From: Streptomyces sedi
Lineage (GTDB): Bacteria; Actinomycetota; Actinomycetes; Streptomycetales; Streptomycetaceae
NCBI RefSeq assembly: GCF_006335015.1
Contig: NZ_VDGT01000024.1
Span: 1 to 64,000 of the forward strand
Direction of reading: 5' to 3'
Length of the DNA: 64,000 nt
Part shown: in pieces, positions 24,359-32,602 of the stretch
Layout of the letters: every line of letters starts with the position of its first letter
Position numbering within the stretch: position 1 is the stretch's first letter
Notes under the pieces: generated by a model
The model's database searches: none
Seen by the model: only the letters and a program-made list of their open reading frames with translations
What the model was told of the DNA's origin: nothing
Translations under genes and position numbers: made by a program

Positions 24359-24378
24359 TTTGGTCGCTGACCTGCGAG
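24359..24378. repeat. 20-bp intergenic string shared with 36508-36527
   Basis: The string TTTGGTCGCTGACCTGCGAG occurs here and identically at 36508-36527, both times between genes. Its core GGTCGCTGACC is self-complementary around a 3-nt loop. Here it is flanked by CCGTTTT and AAAAACGG arms about 32 nt apart. Function unknown. Confidence 0.7.
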
Positions 24379-24506
24379 AAGACTTCATCTGGCGGCCAAA
24401 AACGGTCAAGTTGGGGCGATGCGGTGATCTTGATCGTTCTTGAATCGTTAGGTCGCGTGTGTTTAGTGTCCCCTCGCTCGGCCTTCCGCCGGGCGTCCGG
24501 GCCGTT

Positions 24507-24737
24507 ACGCCGAATCCTGCCGCCGGCCCGGGGACACCATCGCGCACCACCGCAGGCAGGAGCGGGGGACCCAGCACGGTCGCGGCCACCATGGCCGCAC
24601 GCACCGACCGTGTCCGCCGGGCCGGCACCGCAGAGGGTGTCGGAACGGCTCGGGGTGAAGCCGGAGCGGCGGTCCAACCGCCCCCGCCGGCCGGGCAACT
24701 CACCAGTCCCGAACCCGACAGCTGACCTCGCAGGCGT
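24507..24737 (+). promoter_or_regulatory. c-di-AMP (ydaO/yuaA-type) riboswitch of rpfA
   Basis: The leader carries the conserved blocks of the ydaO aptamer in order: ACGCCGAATCCTG, GCAGGAGCGGGGGACCCA, CGGGGTGAAGCC and CCGAACCCGACAGCTGACC, closing with CTCGCAGGCGT. P1 pairs ACGCC (24507-24511) with GGCGT (24733-24737), placing the last strand 18 nt before the rpfA ATG. In known Streptomyces examples c-di-AMP binding turns off expression of muralytic genes. About 250 nt upstream (24259-24506) hold the promoter and the 20-bp repeat, no gene. Confidence 0.92.
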
Positions 24738-24755
24738 CCGGTGAGAAGGAACGTC

Positions 24756-25418
24756 ATGCTGTTCTCCGGCAAGGGGCGTCACCGCCGTCCCGGCAAGACC
24801 ACCCGCATAGCCGCCGCGGCCGGCGTCACCGGGGCGGCCGTGGCCATCCCGCTGATCGGCGCCTCCGGCGCCTCGGCCGCTTCCGTCGACACCTGGGACG
24901 CCGTCGCCCAGTGCGAGTCCGGCGGCGACTGGTCCATCAACACCGGCAACGGCTACTTCGGTGGCCTCCAGTTCTCGCAGTCCAGCTGGGAGGCGGCCGG
25001 CGGCACCCAGTACGCCGCCAGCGCCGACCAGGCCAGCAAGGAGCAGCAGATCGCCGCCGCCGAGGAGCTGTTGGCCATGCAGGGCCCCGGCGCCTGGCCG
25101 GTCTGCGGCGCCCAGGCCGGGCTGACCTCCGGCGGCCCCGCGCCCGAGGTGGACACCGGTTCCGGCTCCGGCGAGGAGTCGGCTCCCGAGGCCACCCCGG
25201 AGCCGGAGCCGGCCCCCGAGCCGGAGCCGGAGCCGGCCCCCGAGCCGCGCTCGGCCCCGGCCGAGGACGGCGAGGGCTACACCGTCGTCAAGGGCGACAC
25301 CCTCTCGCGGATAGCGGACGAGCACGGCACCAGCTGGCGCCAGCTGTGGGCCGACAACGTCGACGTGGTCGGCGACGACCCGAACCTGATCCTCCCCGGA
25401 CAGGAGCTGACCGTCTGA
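24756..25418 (+). CDS. rpfA: resuscitation-promoting factor RpfA with LysM
   Basis: A 220-residue secreted muralytic enzyme. Signal peptide with GASGASA before the mature start; Rpf domain at about 40-120 (DTWDAVAQCESGGDWSINTG with catalytic Glu, NGYFGGLQFSQSSWEAAGG); a Pro/Glu repeat linker (EPEPAPEPEPEPAPEP); and a C-terminal LysM (YTVVKGDTLSRIADEHGTSW, DDPNLILPGQEL) that binds glycan. AAGGA precedes ATG 24756. Expression is set by the c-di-AMP riboswitch that ends 18 nt upstream. Known Streptomyces RpfA takes part in germination and vegetative growth. Enolase follows on a separate transcript. Confidence 0.93.
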   Translation: MLFSGKGRHRRPGKTTRIAAAAGVTGAAVAIPLIGASGASAASVDTWDAVAQCESGGDWSINTGNGYFGGLQFSQSSWEAAGGTQYAASADQASKEQQIAAAEELLAMQGPGAWPVCGAQAGLTSGGPAPEVDTGSGSGEESAPEATPEPEPAPEPEPEPAPEPRSAPAEDGEGYTVVKGDTLSRIADEHGTSWRQLWADNVDVVGDDPNLILPGQELTV

Positions 25419-25486
25419 CGGCGACCGTCTGACCGGTTCCTCGCGAACCCCGGGGGAACCCCGAGCGAACCCGGGGAAAGCGCCTG

Positions 25487-25514
25487 TGCCCGGCCGGTGT
25501 TCACCGGCCGGGCA
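25487..25514 (+). terminator. rpfA terminator
   Basis: A perfect 13-bp stem with a 2-nt loop followed by a T-rich stretch (CGATTTTCTTC), one of the few terminators here with a U-tract. The rest of 25419-25721 holds the eno promoter region and AAGGAG site. Confidence 0.8.
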
Positions 25515-25721
25515 CTCGATTTTCTTCAGTGGTTAAACAAAAAGCTTTCCCCCCGGCCGGCCCGCGTTGACCAGCGATTTCCCCGTTTCTCCCGAGGCGT
25601 GGCAGGCGCCGCATGGCGGTGGCGGGCGCCGGGACGGTTAGGCTCAGGGGGTCGTAGACGCGTGCGTGCCGCCACCGGACACGCGCGGGTCGACCACACA
25701 CTCTGACCAAAGGAGAACCTC

Positions 25722-27002
25722 GTGCCGTCCATCGACGTCGTCGTAGCCCGCGAGATCCTGGACTCGCGAGGCAACCCCACGGTCGAGGTCGAGGTGGGCC
25801 TCGACGACGGCTCAACCGGCCGCGCCGCCGTCCCCTCCGGCGCCTCCACCGGCGCCTTCGAGGCGTTGGAGCTGCGTGACGGCGACACCAACCGCTACCT
25901 CGGCAAGGGCGTCGAGAAGGCGGTGCTGGCCGTCATCGAGCAGATCGGCCCCGAGCTGGTCGGCTACGACGCCACCGAGCAGCGGCTGATCGACCAGGCG
26001 ATGTTCGACCTGGACGCCACCCCCGACAAGTCCTCGCTCGGCGCCAACGCGATCCTCGGCGTCTCGCTGGCCGTGGCGCACGCCGCCTCCGAGTCCCGCG
26101 ACCTGCTGCTCTTCCGCTACCTCGGCGGCCCGAACGCGCACCTGCTGCCGGTCCCGATGATGAACATCCTCAACGGCGGCGCGCACGCCGACTCCAACGT
26201 GGACGTCCAGGAGTTCATGATCGCCCCGATCGGCGCGGAGTCCTTCTCCGAGGCCGTCCGTTGGGGAGCCGAGACCTACCACACCCTCAAGAAGGTGCTG
26301 AAGGAGCGCGGCCTGGGCACCGGCCTGGGTGACGAGGGCGGCTTCGCGCCGAACCTCTCCTCCAACCGCGAGGCGCTGGACCTGATCGTCGAGGCCATCC
26401 AGAAGGCCGGCTACACCCCGGGCCAGGACATCGCGCTGGCGCTGGACGTCGCCGCCACCGAGCTCTACTCGGACGGCACCTACACGCTGGAGGGCAAGTC
26501 CCTCACCGCCGAGCAGCTGACCGACTACTACGAGGAGCTGGTCGGCGCCTACCCGCTGGTCTCCCTTGAGGACCCGCTGGCCGAGGAGGACTGGGACGGC
26601 TGGGGCCTGCTCACCGCCCGGCTCGGCGAGAAGGTGCAGATCGTCGGCGACGACCTGTTCGTCACCAACCCCGAGCGGCTCCAGCGCGGCATCGACAACA
26701 GGTCGGCCAACGCGCTGCTGGTGAAGGTCAACCAGATCGGCTCGCTCACCGAGACCCTCGACGCCATGGAGCTGGCCCAGCGCAACGGCTTCAAGTGCAT
26801 GATGTCCCACCGCTCCGGCGAGACCGAGGACGTCACCATCGCCGACCTCGCCGTCGCCACCAACTGCGGCCAGATCAAGACCGGCGCCCCCGCCCGTTCC
26901 GAGCGGGTCGCCAAGTACAACCAGCTGCTGCGCATCGAGGAGATCCTCGACGACGCCGCCGTCTACGCCGGCCGCAGCGCCTTCCCGCGCTTCAAGGGCT
27001 GA
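25722..27002 (+). CDS. eno: enolase (phosphopyruvate hydratase)
   Basis: A 426-residue glycolytic enzyme converting 2-phosphoglycerate to phosphoenolpyruvate. Diagnostic segments are REILDSRGNPTVEVEV, PSGASTG, GLGTGLGDEGGFAPNL with the catalytic Glu, metal ligands in ALDVAATE and SLEDPLAEEDW, the catalytic Lys region LLVKVNQIG, and the signature SHRSGETED with KTGAPARSERVAKYNQLLRI. Length and start (GTG after AAGGAG) are standard. It precedes the FtsB-like gene, an arrangement common in actinobacteria. Confidence 0.98.
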   Translation: MPSIDVVVAREILDSRGNPTVEVEVGLDDGSTGRAAVPSGASTGAFEALELRDGDTNRYLGKGVEKAVLAVIEQIGPELVGYDATEQRLIDQAMFDLDATPDKSSLGANAILGVSLAVAHAASESRDLLLFRYLGGPNAHLLPVPMMNILNGGAHADSNVDVQEFMIAPIGAESFSEAVRWGAETYHTLKKVLKERGLGTGLGDEGGFAPNLSSNREALDLIVEAIQKAGYTPGQDIALALDVAATELYSDGTYTLEGKSLTAEQLTDYYEELVGAYPLVSLEDPLAEEDWDGWGLLTARLGEKVQIVGDDLFVTNPERLQRGIDNRSANALLVKVNQIGSLTETLDAMELAQRNGFKCMMSHRSGETEDVTIADLAVATNCGQIKTGAPARSERVAKYNQLLRIEEILDDAAVYAGRSAFPRFKG

Positions 27003-27071
27003 GCACCCACCGGGAGTCCGCCAGGAGTGCTCGGGTGGACTTCCCCCGGCCGTCGCCGGCAGCCTGACCGT

Positions 27072-27105
27072 GTCCCCGCCGTCCGTCCCGTACGGTGGCG
27101 GGGAC
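27072..27105 (+). terminator. possible eno terminator
   Basis: A 9-bp stem GTCCCCGCC/GGCGGGGAC with a 16-nt loop, itself partly paired (CCGT/ACGG), lies between eno and the FtsB-like gene. The two genes may still be partly co-transcribed. Confidence 0.4.
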
Positions 27106-27145
27106 GAGTCGTGGGCAGACCACCAGACGGTGCCAGGGAGGCGAT

Positions 27146-27661
27146 GTGGCCGCGCAGCGTGACCGGTTCTCCACCGCCACCCGGCTGCGGGCGATCGGCG
27201 AGCAGGCGGCGGCCCGGGTCTACCGGGCGCAGAACCGCAGGCTCGCCGGCCCCCGCCGCCCCGGCGGCCCGCAGCGGCGCGGCCGGCTCACCGGAAGGGC
27301 GGCGCTGCTGGCGCTGGTGATCTGCTCGCTGGTGGTCGCCCTCGCCTATCCGCTGCGGCAGTACGTGCAGCAGCGCTCGGAGATCGCCGAGCAGCGGCGG
27401 CAGTCCCGGGAGGCGGCCGACCGCGTGGAGGAGCTGCGGGACGCCAAGGCGCGCTGGCAGGACGACGCCTACGTGGAGCGGCAGGCCAGGGAGCGGCTGC
27501 GCTATGTGCGGCCCGGCGAGATCGGCTACGTGCTTCCCGACGGCGCCCCGGGCAGCGAGTCCGGCTCGGACGAACGGCTGCGCAACCGCGGCATGTTGGC
27601 GCCCCAGCCCTGGCACCAGAACCTCTGGGACGGCGTCGACCGGGCCGACCGGCCCCGGTGA
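27146..27661 (+). CDS. FtsB/DivIC-type septum formation initiator
   Basis: A 171-residue bitopic membrane protein. A basic cytoplasmic N-terminus (about 50 residues) is followed by one membrane helix (AALLALVICSLVVALAYPL) and a short extracytoplasmic coiled coil (QRRQSREAADRVEELRDAKA) ending in the RLRYVRPGEIGY segment typical of DivIC/FtsB. Such proteins form a trimer with FtsL and FtsQ at the division septum. GTG 27146 has GGGAGG at 5 nt and is preferred over 27095. Position after eno is characteristic of actinobacteria. Confidence 0.88.
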   Translation: MAAQRDRFSTATRLRAIGEQAAARVYRAQNRRLAGPRRPGGPQRRGRLTGRAALLALVICSLVVALAYPLRQYVQQRSEIAEQRRQSREAADRVEELRDAKARWQDDAYVERQARERLRYVRPGEIGYVLPDGAPGSESGSDERLRNRGMLAPQPWHQNLWDGVDRADRPR

Positions 27662-27767
27662 TCCTCCGGCTCCGGGTCGTGCGCGGGGCCCGTTCTCTGT
27701 GACACTCGTGGGCGTCGACACTCGTGGTCGTCCGTGAGACACGTTGCCCTGTGAGAAGAGTTCATCC

Positions 27768-28325
27768 GTGGAAACCCCGACCCCGACCGATGTCTCGGTG
27801 ATCCGGGAGCAGCTGGGGCGTCCGCCCCGTGGGCTGCGCGCGATCGCCCACCGCTGCGCCTGCGGCAATCCCGACGTGGTGGAGACGGCGCCCCGGCTGC
27901 CCGACGGCACGCCGTTCCCCACCACCTACTACCTGACCTGCCCGCGCGCCGCCTCCGCCATCGGCACCCTGGAGGCCAACGGCGTGATGCGGGAGATGAC
28001 CGAACGACTGGGCAGCGACCCCGAGCTGGCCGCCGCCTACCGGGCCGCCCACGAGGACTACCTCGCGCGGCGGGACGCGATCGAGGTGCTGGTGGGCTTC
28101 CCCAGCGCCGGCGGGATGCCGGAGCGGGTGAAGTGCCTGCACGTGCTCGTCGCGCACTCCCTGGTGGCCGGCCCCGGCGTCAACCCGCTGGGCGACGAGG
28201 CGCTGGCGATGCTGCCGGAGTGGTGGCGTTCCGGCCGCTGCGCCACGGGGACGGCGCCGACCGGGCCGGCCGAGTCCGCCGAGTCCGCCGAGTCCGTCGA
28301 GTCCGTGCGAGGAGAGAACGCGTGA
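27768..28325 (+). CDS. DUF501 domain-containing protein
   Basis: A 185-residue cytoplasmic protein matching the DUF501 family: IREQLGRPPRGLRAIAHRC, PDGTPFPTTYYLTCPRA, and CLHVLVAHSLVAGPGVNPLG are its conserved blocks. The function is unknown, but the gene is conserved between ftsB-like and ppx genes in actinobacteria. Its C-terminal tail is a short Glu-Ser-Ala repeat encoded by GTCCGCCGA units. Its stop overlaps the ppx GTG, giving translational coupling. Start GTG 27768 follows GAGAAG. Confidence 0.85.
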   Translation: METPTPTDVSVIREQLGRPPRGLRAIAHRCACGNPDVVETAPRLPDGTPFPTTYYLTCPRAASAIGTLEANGVMREMTERLGSDPELAAAYRAAHEDYLARRDAIEVLVGFPSAGGMPERVKCLHVLVAHSLVAGPGVNPLGDEALAMLPEWWRSGRCATGTAPTGPAESAESAESVESVRGENA

Positions 28326-29290
28326 GCCTGACGACCGCCGCCGCCATCGACTGCGGCACCAACTCGATCCGGCTGCTGGTCGCCGACGCCGACCCCGCGA
28401 CCGGCCGACTGGTCGACCGCGAACGCCGGATGGAGATCGTGCGGCTCGGCCAGGGCGTGGACCGCACCGGCCGGTTGGCGCCCGAGGCGCTGGAGCGCAC
28501 GCTGGCGGCCTGCCGCGGCTACGCCGAGGTGATCGCCGCGCACGGGGTGACCCCCGACCGGCTGCGGTTCGTCGCCACCTCGGCCTCCAGGGACGCGGAG
28601 AACCGCGCGGAGTTCGTCGACGGCGTCCGCGCGATCCTGGGCGTCGAGCCCGAGGTGATCACCGGCGAGGAGGAGGCGGCGCTCTCCTTCACCGGCGCGA
28701 CCAGGGAGCTGGCCGGCCGGCCCGAGGTGGCGCGGCCGTTCCTGGTGATGGACATCGGCGGCGGCTCCACCGAGTTCGTCCTCGGCGACGAGGGCGTGAC
28801 GGCGGCCCGCAGCGTGGACATCGGCTGTGTGCGGCTGACCGAACGCCATCTGACGGCGCCGGACGGCACGGTGGCCGACCCACCGGGCGCCGAGGCGCTG
28901 GCCGCGCTGACCGCCGACATCGACGCGGCGCTCGAACTGGCCGCCGAACGCGTGCCGTTGGAGCGTGCCGGCACGCTGGTCGGCCTGGCCGGCTCGGTCA
29001 CCACGGTGGCGGCCATGGCCCTCGAACTCCCCTCCTACGACCCGTCCGCCATCCACCACGCGGTGCTGGAGCGGGACCGCGTGCGGGAGATCGTCGACTG
29101 GCTGCTGACGGCCACCCACGAGGAACGGGCCGCCGTCCCCTCCATGCACCCCGGCCGGGTGGACGTCATCGGCGCGGGCGCGCTGGTGCTGCTGCGGGCG
29201 ATGGAACGGGCCGACGTTCCCCGGGTGACAGTCTCGGAGCACGACATCCTGGACGGCATCGCCTTCCACGCGGCGGGCGAGGTGCGTTAG
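28322..29290 (+). CDS. exopolyphosphatase / pppGpp phosphatase family (Ppx/GppA)
   Basis: A 322-residue ASKHA-fold phosphatase. The phosphate-1 motif is AAIDCGTNSIRLLVAD, then VATSASRDAENR, EEEAALSFTGATR, and the phosphate-2 loop VMDIGGGSTEFVLGD. It hydrolyses polyphosphate end groups and/or pppGpp. It is the short form lacking the C-terminal HD-like extension of E. coli Ppx. The GTG at 28322 overlaps the DUF501 stop and is preceded by GGAGAG. It is the last gene of this operon; ndh behind it has its own regulated promoter. Confidence 0.9.
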   Translation: MSLTTAAAIDCGTNSIRLLVADADPATGRLVDRERRMEIVRLGQGVDRTGRLAPEALERTLAACRGYAEVIAAHGVTPDRLRFVATSASRDAENRAEFVDGVRAILGVEPEVITGEEEAALSFTGATRELAGRPEVARPFLVMDIGGGSTEFVLGDEGVTAARSVDIGCVRLTERHLTAPDGTVADPPGAEALAALTADIDAALELAAERVPLERAGTLVGLAGSVTTVAAMALELPSYDPSAIHHAVLERDRVREIVDWLLTATHEERAAVPSMHPGRVDVIGAGALVLLRAMERADVPRVTVSEHDILDGIAFHAAGEVR

Positions 29291-29330
29291 CGGCCCGTGG
29301 GAGCGTTCCGGAGGTCGCCGCGAAAAAGAT

Positions 29331-29628
29331 CGTGAAGTTATTCACATGAGCGAGCTGCACGGGCGTCTCGAAAGCGCCCCGAACGGGGGGTGCGGCGGGA
29401 TGGTGGCCGTCTCGGCGGCCCCGGTCGTGCGGGGCGTGGCCGGTCGGGTGAGTCGGGGGCGCGGCGCCCTGGAGGGCGGCGGTGCCGCTTCGACCTGGAT
29501 CGTTCGCTTGTGAGGTGAGGGAGTGCCGGATTCCGGTGCTCCGTCCCGATCCTCACCGGAAGGCGTTCCTCCTCGGTGGGGCGCGAAGTGTAGCAGAAGC
29601 CCGGTCGAAGCTTGTGAAGCCCCTCACG
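29331..29628. promoter_or_regulatory. Rex-type operators upstream of ndh
   Basis: Two inverted repeats fit the Rex redox-repressor operator TGTGAAN(4-5)TTCACA: CGTGAAGTTATTCACA at 29331-29346 and TGTGAAGCCCCTCACG at 29613-29628, the second 34 bp before the ndh start. In S. coelicolor Rex senses NADH/NAD+ and controls respiratory genes including an NDH-2. The 372-nt gap 29291-29662 shows no gene. Confidence 0.7.
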
Positions 29629-29662
29629 AGGTCCCCGTCGAGGCGGGTGGATACTCGATGGC

Positions 29663-31081
29663 ATGAGCACCACGGAGCGTCCGCGCATTCTCGTCGTAGG
29701 TGGGGGTTACGTCGGTCTGTACGCGGCCCGCCGCATTCTGAAGAAGCTGCGGTATGGCGAGGCCACCGTCACCGTCGTAGACCCTCGCTCCTACATGACC
29801 TACCAGCCCTTCCTTCCCGAAGCCGCTGCCGGCAGCATCTCCCCGCGGCACGTCGTGGTGCCCCTGCGTCGCGTGCTGCCCAAGGCGGAGGTCCTCACCG
29901 GCCGCGTCACCACCATCGACCAGGACCGGCAGGTCGCCACCGTGGCGCCGCACGTCGGTTCCTCCTACGAGCTTCCCTTCGACTACCTGGTGGTGGCGCT
30001 CGGCGCCGTCTCCCGCACCTTCCCGATCCCCGGCCTCGCCGAGCAGGGCATCGGCATGAAGGGCGTCGAGGAGGCCATCGGCCTGCGCAACCACGTCCTG
30101 GAGCAGATGGACAAGGCCGACTCCACCACCGACGAGGAGATCCGCCGCAAGGCGCTCACCTTCGTCTTCGTGGGCGGCGGCTTCGCCGGGGCCGAGACCA
30201 TCGGCGAGGTCGAGGACATGGCCAGGGACGCCACCCGCTACTACACCAGCATCAAGCCGTCCGACCTGCGTTTCGTGCTGGTCGACGTGGCCGACCGCAT
30301 CCTGCCCGAGGTCGGCCCCAAGCTCGGCGAGTGGGGCCTTGAGCACCTCAAGCAGCGCGGCATCGAGGTCCACCTCGGGACCTCGCTGAAGTCCTGCGTC
30401 GACGGCCACGTCGTGCTGAGCAACGGTGTCGAGGTGGACTCCAGCACCCTGGTCTGGACCGCGGGCGTCAAGCCCAACCCGGCGCTGGCCGAGTTCGGCC
30501 TGCCGCTCGGCCCCAGGGGCCACGTGGACACCGAGCCCACCCTCCAGGTCAAGGGCACCGGCCACGTCTGGTCGGCCGGCGACAACGCCCAGGTCCCCGA
30601 CCTCGCGATGCGCGAGGCCGGCGAGGAGAACGCCTGGTGCCCGCCGAACGCCCAGCACGCGCTGCGCCAGGCCAAGGTCCTCGGCGACAACGTGATCTCC
30701 GGGATGCGCGGCTTCCCGCAGAAGGAGTACAAGCACGCCAGCATGGGCGCGGTCGCCGGCCTCGGCCTGCGCAAGGGCGTCGCCATGATCAAGCTCGGCA
30801 GGCTCTCCTTCCGCTTCCGCGGCCGGCTCGGCTGGTATCTGCACCGCGGCTACCACGGCATGGCGGTCCCGACGTGGAACCGCAAGGTCCGGGTCTTCGC
30901 CGACTGGACCCTCGGCCTCTTCCTCAAGCGCGAGGTCGTCTCGCTGGGCGCGATGGAGCACCCGCGCGACGAGTTCCACGAGGCCGCGGCCCCGCCGGCC
31001 GCCGCCAGGCTCGCCCCGCCGCCGGCCGCGCCGGCCGAGGACGGCAAGGCCAGGGAGCGTTCCGGCGCGAACGCCGGCTGA
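29663..31081 (+). CDS. ndh: type II NADH dehydrogenase (NDH-2)
   Basis: A 472-residue single-subunit, non-proton-pumping NADH:quinone oxidoreductase at the inner face of the membrane. FAD-binding GxGxxG is RILVVGGGYVGLYAARRI, the NADH-binding Rossmann motif FVFVGGGFAGAETIGEV, and the second FAD motif is VWSAGDNAQVPD. The C-terminal amphipathic part (RGRLGWYLHRGYHGM) anchors it to the membrane. The last about 30 residues are Ala/Pro-rich. Expression is probably repressed by Rex at low NADH/NAD+ through the sites upstream. A strong terminator follows. Confidence 0.93.
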   Translation: MSTTERPRILVVGGGYVGLYAARRILKKLRYGEATVTVVDPRSYMTYQPFLPEAAAGSISPRHVVVPLRRVLPKAEVLTGRVTTIDQDRQVATVAPHVGSSYELPFDYLVVALGAVSRTFPIPGLAEQGIGMKGVEEAIGLRNHVLEQMDKADSTTDEEIRRKALTFVFVGGGFAGAETIGEVEDMARDATRYYTSIKPSDLRFVLVDVADRILPEVGPKLGEWGLEHLKQRGIEVHLGTSLKSCVDGHVVLSNGVEVDSSTLVWTAGVKPNPALAEFGLPLGPRGHVDTEPTLQVKGTGHVWSAGDNAQVPDLAMREAGEENAWCPPNAQHALRQAKVLGDNVISGMRGFPQKEYKHASMGAVAGLGLRKGVAMIKLGRLSFRFRGRLGWYLHRGYHGMAVPTWNRKVRVFADWTLGLFLKREVVSLGAMEHPRDEFHEAAAPPAAARLAPPPAAPAEDGKARERSGANAG

Positions 31082-31102
31082 CCCGCCGAGCGCACCGAAG
31101 CA

Positions 31103-31147
31103 CGCCGAAGGGGCGGGCGACCCGAGTGGTCGCCCGCCCCTTCGGCG
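31103..31147 (+). terminator. ndh terminator
   Basis: A perfect 20-bp stem with a 5-nt loop starts 21 nt after the ndh stop, the longest uninterrupted inverted repeat in the window. Confidence 0.85.
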
Positions 31148-31299
31148 TCGCGTCGCGCCACCGCCGTGGGCCGGGCGGACCAATCCGCGCGCGGTCCCGG
31201 GGGAAAACGCCGGAATCGGCGGCGGATCAGCGGCGTTCCATGGTCACTGGACGCCAGGGTGAGCCCGGGCGCATGTCCATATCCACGGAGGTTTGTCCC

Positions 31300-32592
31300 G
31301 TGACTGTCGCTTCCCGTCTCTCAGCTCTGACCGAAGAACTACTCGGATCCCCGCCGCCGCTCCGTCTCCGGGCCTGGGACGGCAGCGAGGCCGGCCCCGC
31401 GGGGGGCCCGGTCCTCGTCGTCCGCCGCCGCAGGGCGCTGCGCCGGACACTCTTCCGCCCGGGCGAACTGGGCCTGGCCCGCGCCTGGGTGGCCGGCGAC
31501 ATCGATGTCGAGGGTGACCTGTACGAGGCCCTGACCGCGCTCACCGGCCTGGTCTGGGCCCGCCCCGACAGCGCGACCGTCCCCCGCTCCCGGATGGCCG
31601 CCGCCGTTCCCGAACTGCTCGCGCTCGCGGGCCCCCTGCCCCTCCCCGTCAGCCCGCCCCGCGAGGAGAACCGCCGCCGGTCCCCGGGGCGCGCGCACTC
31701 CCAGCGCCGGGACCGCGGCGCCATCAGCCACCACTACGACGTGAGCAACGAGTTCTACGAGCTGGTGCTCGGCCCCTCCATGGTCTACTCGTGCGCCGTC
31801 TGGGGTGAGGAGACCGACGACCTCCAGGACGCTCAGGCCGCCAAGCTCGACCTGATCTGCCGCAAGCTCGGCCTGCGCGAGGGCCAGCGGCTCCTCGACG
31901 TGGGCTGCGGCTGGGGCTCCCTGGTGCTGCACGCGGCCCAGCGGTACGGGGTGCGCGCGGTCGGCGTGACGCTCTCCACCGAGCAGGCCGAGTACGCCAG
32001 GGAGCGGGTCGCGAAGGAGGACCTGACCGACCGGATCGAGATCCGGGTGCAGGACTACCGGCGGGTGGACGACGGGCCGTTCGACGCGATCTCCTCGGTG
32101 GGGATGGCCGAGCACGTCGGCGACGCCAGGTACCAGGAGTACGCCGACCGCCTCTTCCGGCTGCTGCGCCCCGGGGGCCGGCTGCTCAACCACCAGATCG
32201 CCCGCCGGCCGATGGCCGACGAGTCCCGCTACCGGCTCTCCCCGTTCATCGACGCCTATGTCTTCCCCGACGGCGAACTCGCGCCCGTGGGACGCACGCT
32301 GGACCTGCTGGAGCGGGCCGGCTTCGAGGTGCGGGACATGGAGTCGCTGCGCGAGCACTACGCCCTGACGCTGCGCCACTGGGTGCGCCGTCTGGAGCGG
32401 GAGTGGGACCGCGCGGTGCGGCTGGTGGGCCCCGCCAGGGCGCGGATCTGGCGCCTCTACATGGCGGCCTCCGCGATCCAGTTCGAACGCGGCCGGATCG
32501 GCGTCAACCAGCTGCTGGCCGTCCGCACCCCGGACGACGGCCGCGCGCCGCTGCCGCTGCGACCGCGCGCCTGGGTGGAGCCGGCCTCGTAG
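31300..32592 (+). CDS. cyclopropane-fatty-acyl-phospholipid synthase family methyltransferase
   Basis: A 430-residue SAM-dependent enzyme that methylenates or methylates unsaturated acyl chains of membrane phospholipids. The N-terminal lipid-binding half precedes the characteristic HHYDVSNEFYELVLGPSMVYSC block, SAM motif I LLDVGCGWGSLVLHAA, and the active-site region SVGMAEHVGDARYQEYADRL. The GTG at 31300 has GGAGG 8 nt upstream; the ATG at 31273 lacks one. It is monocistronic between the ndh terminator and a convergent ABC ATPase. Tuberculostearic-type methylation is an alternative to cyclopropanation. Confidence 0.9.
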   Translation: MTVASRLSALTEELLGSPPPLRLRAWDGSEAGPAGGPVLVVRRRRALRRTLFRPGELGLARAWVAGDIDVEGDLYEALTALTGLVWARPDSATVPRSRMAAAVPELLALAGPLPLPVSPPREENRRRSPGRAHSQRRDRGAISHHYDVSNEFYELVLGPSMVYSCAVWGEETDDLQDAQAAKLDLICRKLGLREGQRLLDVGCGWGSLVLHAAQRYGVRAVGVTLSTEQAEYARERVAKEDLTDRIEIRVQDYRRVDDGPFDAISSVGMAEHVGDARYQEYADRLFRLLRPGGRLLNHQIARRPMADESRYRLSPFIDAYVFPDGELAPVGRTLDLLERAGFEVRDMESLREHYALTLRHWVRRLEREWDRAVRLVGPARARIWRLYMAASAIQFERGRIGVNQLLAVRTPDDGRAPLPLRPRAWVEPAS

Positions 32593-32602
32593 CTCCGGGG
32601 CC

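Noticed and set aside
30637..31299. 651-codon frame that would extend the cyclopropane synthase far upstream
   Set aside because: It runs through the ndh gene and the 20-bp-stem terminator. A GTG with GGAGG at 31300 is the natural start.
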